Shown piece by piece: positions 59,876-64,000 of a stretch of 64,000 nt of DNA. Positions within the stretch are counted from its first letter, which is position 1; each line of letters opens with the position of its first letter. The notes below the pieces were generated by a model. The model had not been told where the DNA came from. It made no database searches and saw only the letters and a list, made by a program, of their open reading frames with translations. The position numbers and the translations under genes were made by a program. The DNA is taken from the NCBI GenBank assembly GCA_964351775.1, contig CAYGPQ010000006.1:7549-71548 (forward strand), given 5' to 3'. This DNA is from Kordia sp964351775. GTDB taxonomy: Bacteria; Bacteroidota; Bacteroidia; Flavobacteriales; Flavobacteriaceae.

Positions 59876-60747
59876 TGAAAAGAATAATAGCAATAGTATG
59901 TATCGTTTTTGCATTACAAATATGTAAAGCACAGGGAAATAAGGAATATTTTTTAGAAGTTAAAGAGGCTAAAATCTTCGTAAAAGAAATGGGTGAAGGA
60001 AAACCACTCATTTTAATTCACGGAGGGCCAGGAGACAATCATATGAGTTTTATGCCTTATGCTGAAGAGTTATCCAAGGATTATAGAGTGATTCTCTATG
60101 ACCAAAATAACGCTGGAAAATCTACATCGACAACAGAAATAGCAAATACAGCCGATTTAGAAATAGAAACCTTGGAACATTTAAGGAAACACCTAAAACT
60201 AGATAAACTGTCATTAGTTGGGCATTCTTGGGGAACGATATTGTCTTTGCTTTATGCCGAAAAACACCCTGAACATATAAATAATATAACCCTAATTTCT
60301 TCTATCGGTACGTCCTTTCAAGACTACATAAAGTTTGCAACCAATTTACAAGGAAAATTTACGGACGATTATATTAAAAAAATGCAAGATTTAAGTAAAA
60401 ATCCTAATGCAACACAGCAAGATATGGTTGAAGTGTATTTGCCACTTTATTTTTATGATGAGGCACATTTAGAGAAACTGACAAAAACCAAAATCAATTT
60501 TGAAACCAATAGAAGTATTATTACAGACATATCGCAAAAATTCAATCTAGTCGGAAAAGAAGAAAAATTTAAGTTCCCGATACTGATTTTACAAGGCGAA
60601 ACTGATATGCTTACAGCCGAGGATATGAAGCAGTCCTTCTCAAAGTTTTCGGATGTAAAAATAGTTGATATAGAAAAATCAGGTCATTTCCCATTTATAG
60701 AAAATCCTGAAGCAACTACAAAAAACATAAAACAATTTTTTAATTAA
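59875..60747 (+). CDS. Secreted alpha/beta hydrolase (proline iminopeptidase-like)
   Basis: 290 residues. A signal peptide-like start (MKRIIAIVCIVFALQICKAQ) is followed by the fold: LILIHGGPGDNHMSF (oxyanion-hole HGGPG), LVGHSWGTILSL (nucleophile Ser), LQGETDMLTAED (Asp) and KSGHFPFIENPE (His). This matches the S33/proline iminopeptidase group or a related esterase. Its substrate is unknown. It overlaps the preceding gene by one base. Confidence 0.87.
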   Translation: MKRIIAIVCIVFALQICKAQGNKEYFLEVKEAKIFVKEMGEGKPLILIHGGPGDNHMSFMPYAEELSKDYRVILYDQNNAGKSTSTTEIANTADLEIETLEHLRKHLKLDKLSLVGHSWGTILSLLYAEKHPEHINNITLISSIGTSFQDYIKFATNLQGKFTDDYIKKMQDLSKNPNATQQDMVEVYLPLYFYDEAHLEKLTKTKINFETNRSIITDISQKFNLVGKEEKFKFPILILQGETDMLTAEDMKQSFSKFSDVKIVDIEKSGHFPFIENPEATTKNIKQFFN

Positions 60748-60757
60748 TCCTATTGTT

Positions 60758-61009
60758 ATGACTTACGCAAAACCCATTTTTAATAGAATATTATACGGTT
60801 TATTTTTAGTGCTTACAGCTTATTTTGTCTTGGTAGAAAAAGATTATATGTCTGCTGCAACTAATCTCTGTATTGCCTTCATTTTCGACCCATTTAATCC
60901 ACAACAACCTTTTGAAGAAAGACCAATCTGGCAAAAAGTATGGTTGTATGTTCACATTGCTGTTGCAGCAGCTATTTTGGGTTTTGGTATCGGCATATTC
61001 GACAAATAA
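60758..61009 (+). CDS. Small membrane protein of unknown function
   Basis: 83 residues. Two hydrophobic helices (about 9-27 and 62-80, VWLYVHIAVAAAILGFGIG) flank a loop that includes FIFDPFNPQQPFEERPIW. No family is recognised. It starts 10 bases after the hydrolase gene. Confidence 0.62.
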   Translation: MTYAKPIFNRILYGLFLVLTAYFVLVEKDYMSAATNLCIAFIFDPFNPQQPFEERPIWQKVWLYVHIAVAAAILGFGIGIFDK

Positions 61010-61044
61010 CAAAAAAACTCAAAACTTCTAAAAAAATAGTAATT

Positions 61045-61863
61045 ATGAAACATTTACTAAATATTTTATGCATTGTCTTAGCTTTTAATGCTACAGCACA
61101 AACTAGCAATGTCATTAAAGACTTAAATGGCCCTTCTGGAATTGTAATTCACAATGATAATTTGTACATCGCCGAATGGAATGCTGGAAAAATATCAAAG
61201 ATGAATTTAAAAAACAAAAGCGAAAGTGCTACAGATTTTTTGGTGGGTTTAACTAAACCATCGGATATGATTCTCTATAAAAATCATCTTTATTTTTCAG
61301 AACAGGATGTCCATAGAATTTCAAGAATTGATTTGTCAAAAACCAATCCAACAAGGGAAGATGTAATTACTTCAGGAATAAACAATCCGAGTTCACTAAT
61401 GCTATACAAAGACGAAATTTATTTTAGAGAAGAAAACGGAAAGGTTTCAAAAATCAACCTATTAGAGTCTCAACCAAAGGTTCATCAGGTCGTAGATGGC
61501 TTAAAAAGTTTATTTGGTGGAATAATTATAATCGATAATTCACTATACATAGCCGAAACCCAACTGAATAAAATACTTAAAGTCGATTTGTCAGATACTA
61601 CTAAAGCCCTAAAGGAAGCTTATTCAGGTCTTAATGGACCTATTGCGTTCGCTGCATCTGGTTCTCACTTGTACGTTACAAATGCTTTTGAAGGTTCTGT
61701 TCTCAAATTCAATTTAAAAAATCAAGAAGAACCCAAAGTTGCAATAGCTTCTGGTTTAGGATTTCCCATTGAGTTGTACATTTTTAATGACGAATTATTC
61801 ATTGTCGAGCACACACCAGTTCCTGGTGGAAAAATATCTAAAATAAACTTGCTAAAAGCCTAA
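61045..61863 (+). CDS. Secreted six-bladed beta-propeller (ScyD/SMP30-like)
   Basis: 272 residues from ATG 61045. The long upstream frame (from 60940) overlaps the previous gene and is not used. After a signal peptide-like start (MKHLLNILCIVLAFNATAQ), the unit LYIAEWNAGKISKMNLKNKS repeats with variants (HRISRIDLSKTN, GKVSKINLLESQ, NKILKVDLSDTT, GSVLKFNLKNQE, GGKISKINL). That gives six NHL/SMP30-type blades, likely acting in ligand binding or lactone hydrolysis outside the cytoplasm. The exact enzyme is unclear. Confidence 0.75.
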   Translation: MKHLLNILCIVLAFNATAQTSNVIKDLNGPSGIVIHNDNLYIAEWNAGKISKMNLKNKSESATDFLVGLTKPSDMILYKNHLYFSEQDVHRISRIDLSKTNPTREDVITSGINNPSSLMLYKDEIYFREENGKVSKINLLESQPKVHQVVDGLKSLFGGIIIIDNSLYIAETQLNKILKVDLSDTTKALKEAYSGLNGPIAFAASGSHLYVTNAFEGSVLKFNLKNQEEPKVAIASGLGFPIELYIFNDELFIVEHTPVPGGKISKINLLKA

Positions 61864-61985
61864 TTAACTATTTCCAAAAAATTATTCATTACAAGTATTA
61901 ATATCAAGAAAAGGAATAAAATTACAATCAAAGTTTTGTAAAGCTTTGAAAATGGAATTTTGTTCCTTTTTAAAACATAAGCTTT

Positions 61986-63053
61986 ATGATTATTACAAAA
62001 AAACATAAATACCTAGCTGTTTTAGTATGCATCTTTAGTATTACAACGGCTATCAGCCAGACTTGGCAAAAATTAGAAACTGAATACTATCCAGGGAAAC
62101 AAGACGACATTACATTTGTTGATGAAGATACTGGTTGGTATGTTAATGGGTATGGAAACATATACCGTACGGAAGATGCGGGAAAAACTTGGCACAAACA
62201 ATTAACACAAAAAGGTTCTTTCTTTAGAACCATTGCTTTTATAGATAAAAATACAGGATTTGCTGGAACTGTTGGTACAGATTATTTTCCTAATGTAACC
62301 GATACAATACCCTTGTATGGGACAAAAGATGGAGGGAAAACATGGAAACCTATAGCCTATAAAGGTCCTTATGTAAAAGGATTATGTGCTATTGACATAG
62401 TGAAAGAACAATATATCAATCACGGAAAAATTGACTATAAAACCTACCTATTTGCGGTAGGGCGTGTGGGAAGTCCAGCAAACATTATGATTTCAGAAGA
62501 TGCTGGAGAAACATGGGAATCACGTTCGATGAATGCTAATTGTAAAATGCTGTTTGATATAAAAATGCTCAACAAAAACACAGGATTTGCTTGTGCGGCA
62601 ACAAGTGCAGACATCGCTAAATCAAATGCATTAATTCTAAAAACAATTGATGGAGGGAAAACATGGAAAAAAGTATATCAATCTAACAGACCTTATGAAA
62701 CTACTTGGAAAGCTTCATTTCCTTCAGAAAAAGTGGGTTATGTTACAATTCAATCCTACAACCCAGATCCAGCTGTGGCACAACAGCGTATTGCTAAGAC
62801 AACTGATGGAGGCGAAACTTGGGAAGAAATAAATTTGGTAGAAGACAACAGAGGAAGAGAATTTGGTATTGGTTTTATCACTGAAAATCATGGATTTGTT
62901 GGTACAGTAAATTCAGGATATGAAACAAAAGATGGCGGTAAAACTTGGACAGCAATAGATTTAGGCATGGCATGTAATAAAATTAGAATTTATAAAGATG
63001 AAAATGAAGGTGTTTACGGATATGCTATTGGTGTCAGCGTATTCAAATTCTGA
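61986..63053 (+). CDS. Secreted beta-propeller with six Asp-box repeats (YCF48/sialidase-like)
   Basis: 355 residues. A signal peptide-like start (HKYLAVLVCIFSITTAISQT) is followed by Asp-box/BNR motifs: TEDAGKTW, TKDGGKTW, SEDAGETW, TIDGGKTW, TTDGGETW and TKDGGKTW. The repeats mark a beta-propeller; the catalytic Arg triad of sialidases is not evident, so sialidase activity is unlikely. It resembles the YCF48/photosystem II assembly-like and BNR proteins that bind ligands. A strong terminator follows. Confidence 0.8.
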   Translation: MIITKKHKYLAVLVCIFSITTAISQTWQKLETEYYPGKQDDITFVDEDTGWYVNGYGNIYRTEDAGKTWHKQLTQKGSFFRTIAFIDKNTGFAGTVGTDYFPNVTDTIPLYGTKDGGKTWKPIAYKGPYVKGLCAIDIVKEQYINHGKIDYKTYLFAVGRVGSPANIMISEDAGETWESRSMNANCKMLFDIKMLNKNTGFACAATSADIAKSNALILKTIDGGKTWKKVYQSNRPYETTWKASFPSEKVGYVTIQSYNPDPAVAQQRIAKTTDGGETWEEINLVEDNRGREFGIGFITENHGFVGTVNSGYETKDGGKTWTAIDLGMACNKIRIYKDENEGVYGYAIGVSVFKF

Positions 63054-63092
63054 GATCGCTAACTAAAAAACATCTTCTTTATCATTATTAAA

Positions 63093-63138
63093 AAAAATGG
63101 AGGAAGTAATAGATACAAAAGCTGTTTCCTCCATTTTT
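63093..63138 (+). terminator. Terminator of the Asp-box propeller gene
   Basis: AAAAATGGAGGAA and TTCCTCCATTTTT form a perfect 13 bp stem with a 20-base loop and T-run. Confidence 0.85.
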
Positions 63139-63253
63139 ATACTTTAATAAAGTATAAAAACAGGCAACTAAAGAAGTTTATTTTTCAGTTAGGTGCTATT
63201 TTTTTTAAGACAACTGTGTTTTAAAATAATATTAGAGGAATTCCAAAAAAATA

Positions 63254-63799
63254 ATGAAGGAAAATAAAAAAAAGACATTCCCTTGGCTAACAGAAGGCTA
63301 TAAAATGGTTGCTTTAGTTGGATTTCATAATTTGACTGTAGAAAAATTAGCAAAGACCGTTGGAAAAAGTAAATCGTCATTTTATCATCACTTTGTTGAT
63401 CTTGAAATTTTCATCAATAGGCTTTGTGAATACCACATTGAAAGAGTTAAAATAATTGCTGTTGAAGAAAGTAAATGTAAAAATATCAATCCAGAATTGA
63501 TAGAATATCTCGTAACTATAAAAATTGATTTGTTATTTCACAAGCAATTAAAAATGCATAGTGAGAATCCTCTATTTAAAAAATGTATACAAAAAACGAC
63601 AAGTATTCTTGAAGATGTTTTTGTAGAGGTATGGAATAAAGAGATGGAATTCAACACTTCATTAATACTAGCAAAAAAGACACTAGGATTCTCTTTGGAT
63701 AATTTCTTTTTACAAATAAATCCAAATACTATTCATAAGAAATGGTTAAGAGATTATTTGACAAACTTAAAATCGATGTTTAATAGCTTAAGTAAATAA
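63254..63799 (+). CDS. TetR/AcrR family regulator, paralogue 2
   Basis: 181 residues. The helix-turn-helix LAKTVGKSKSSFYHHFVDLE is nearly that of the protein at 55863-56411, and the C-terminal blocks also match (CKNINPE, DLLFHKQL, NFFLQI). The start at 63254 (MKENKKKTF) fits the family. It stands alone at the right edge, 200 bases from the window end. Its likely targets are outside the window or in the propeller and hydrolase set. Confidence 0.87.
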   Translation: MKENKKKTFPWLTEGYKMVALVGFHNLTVEKLAKTVGKSKSSFYHHFVDLEIFINRLCEYHIERVKIIAVEESKCKNINPELIEYLVTIKIDLLFHKQLKMHSENPLFKKCIQKTTSILEDVFVEVWNKEMEFNTSLILAKKTLGFSLDNFFLQINPNTIHKKWLRDYLTNLKSMFNSLSK

Positions 63800-64000
63800 A
63801 AATAGTGGTTAAATTAACTTTCTTTATTTGTGACCACTTCTCAATTTCTTTAAGTTTCTATAGAGTAAAAGGTAGTATCGTAGCACTTTATCTGCTATAC
63901 TATTTATAGAACAATACAAATATCTAGACTTATACCAATTCTACTTTAAGAAGCGAAGTTGCTTTGGCATTATAGAACGCTGCGAATGTTTTGCATAGCC
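63800..64000. other. Right edge, no gene seen
   Basis: AT-rich sequence with no ORF longer than a few codons and no clear repeat. Confidence 0.5.

Overview
The window comes from an AT-rich genome of the phylum Bacteroidota, family Flavobacteriaceae. Supporting signs are a T9SS C-terminal sorting domain, TAnnTTTG-type -7 promoter boxes, weak Shine-Dalgarno sequences, alginate-export and YceI families, a reversed FadB-type fusion, and two class I lanthipeptide-type precursors with a KSL-LNKK leader. Such leaders are common in Kordia and relatives; the genus is an inference. There is no rRNA, no CRISPR array and no intact tRNA.

Layout. 1-4670 holds the start of an SSS sodium symporter, a Trp-rich double-glycine peptide, a Cys-rich lipoprotein, an RlmI-like rRNA methyltransferase and a membrane protein. 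4963-13788 is a fatty-acid degradation block (acyl-CoA ligase, MarR regulator, FadB-like fusion, thiolase, acyl-CoA dehydrogenase), with two S23/four-helix-bundle ORFs inserted between the fad genes. 14000-23338 carries purL (with a dispersed repeat read in frame), a bestrophin with two beta-carbonic anhydrases, fumC and a small membrane protein. 23414-28256 has an AhpD-like gene with a TetR regulator and paired palindromic operators, a DJ-1 lipoprotein, a Crp regulator and an ABC-F ATPase. 28375-31249 carries two lanthipeptide-like precursors, a lipoprotein, and a duplicated small domain whose second copy is fused to a transglutaminase-like domain.

31583-40594 holds two very large proteins. 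The first is a 1611-residue exonuclease-RecQ-UvrD fusion. The second is a 1202-residue adenylation-carrier-oxoamine synthase-SCP2-like fusion, the best natural-product candidate. A ~230 bp MITE-like element lies between them. A second copy lies at 24734-24969, and both have matching terminal inverted repeats and perfect 7 bp target duplications. At 40724-40765 sits the 3' part of a CAU-anticodon tRNA, a likely integration scar.

41052-64000 carries small peptides, a secreted subtilase-like T9SS protein with an Asp-to-Asn change, a TPR-LuxR regulator, an AraC remnant, and a PAS-sigma54 activator facing a pirin/isochorismatase/amidohydrolase/azoreductase/YceI/porin/GNAT set. The right end holds a run of small envelope and secreted proteins bracketed by two paralogous TetR regulators. 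The genes suggest a marine heterotroph with fatty-acid catabolism, RiPP-type peptides and electrophile or quinone stress handling.
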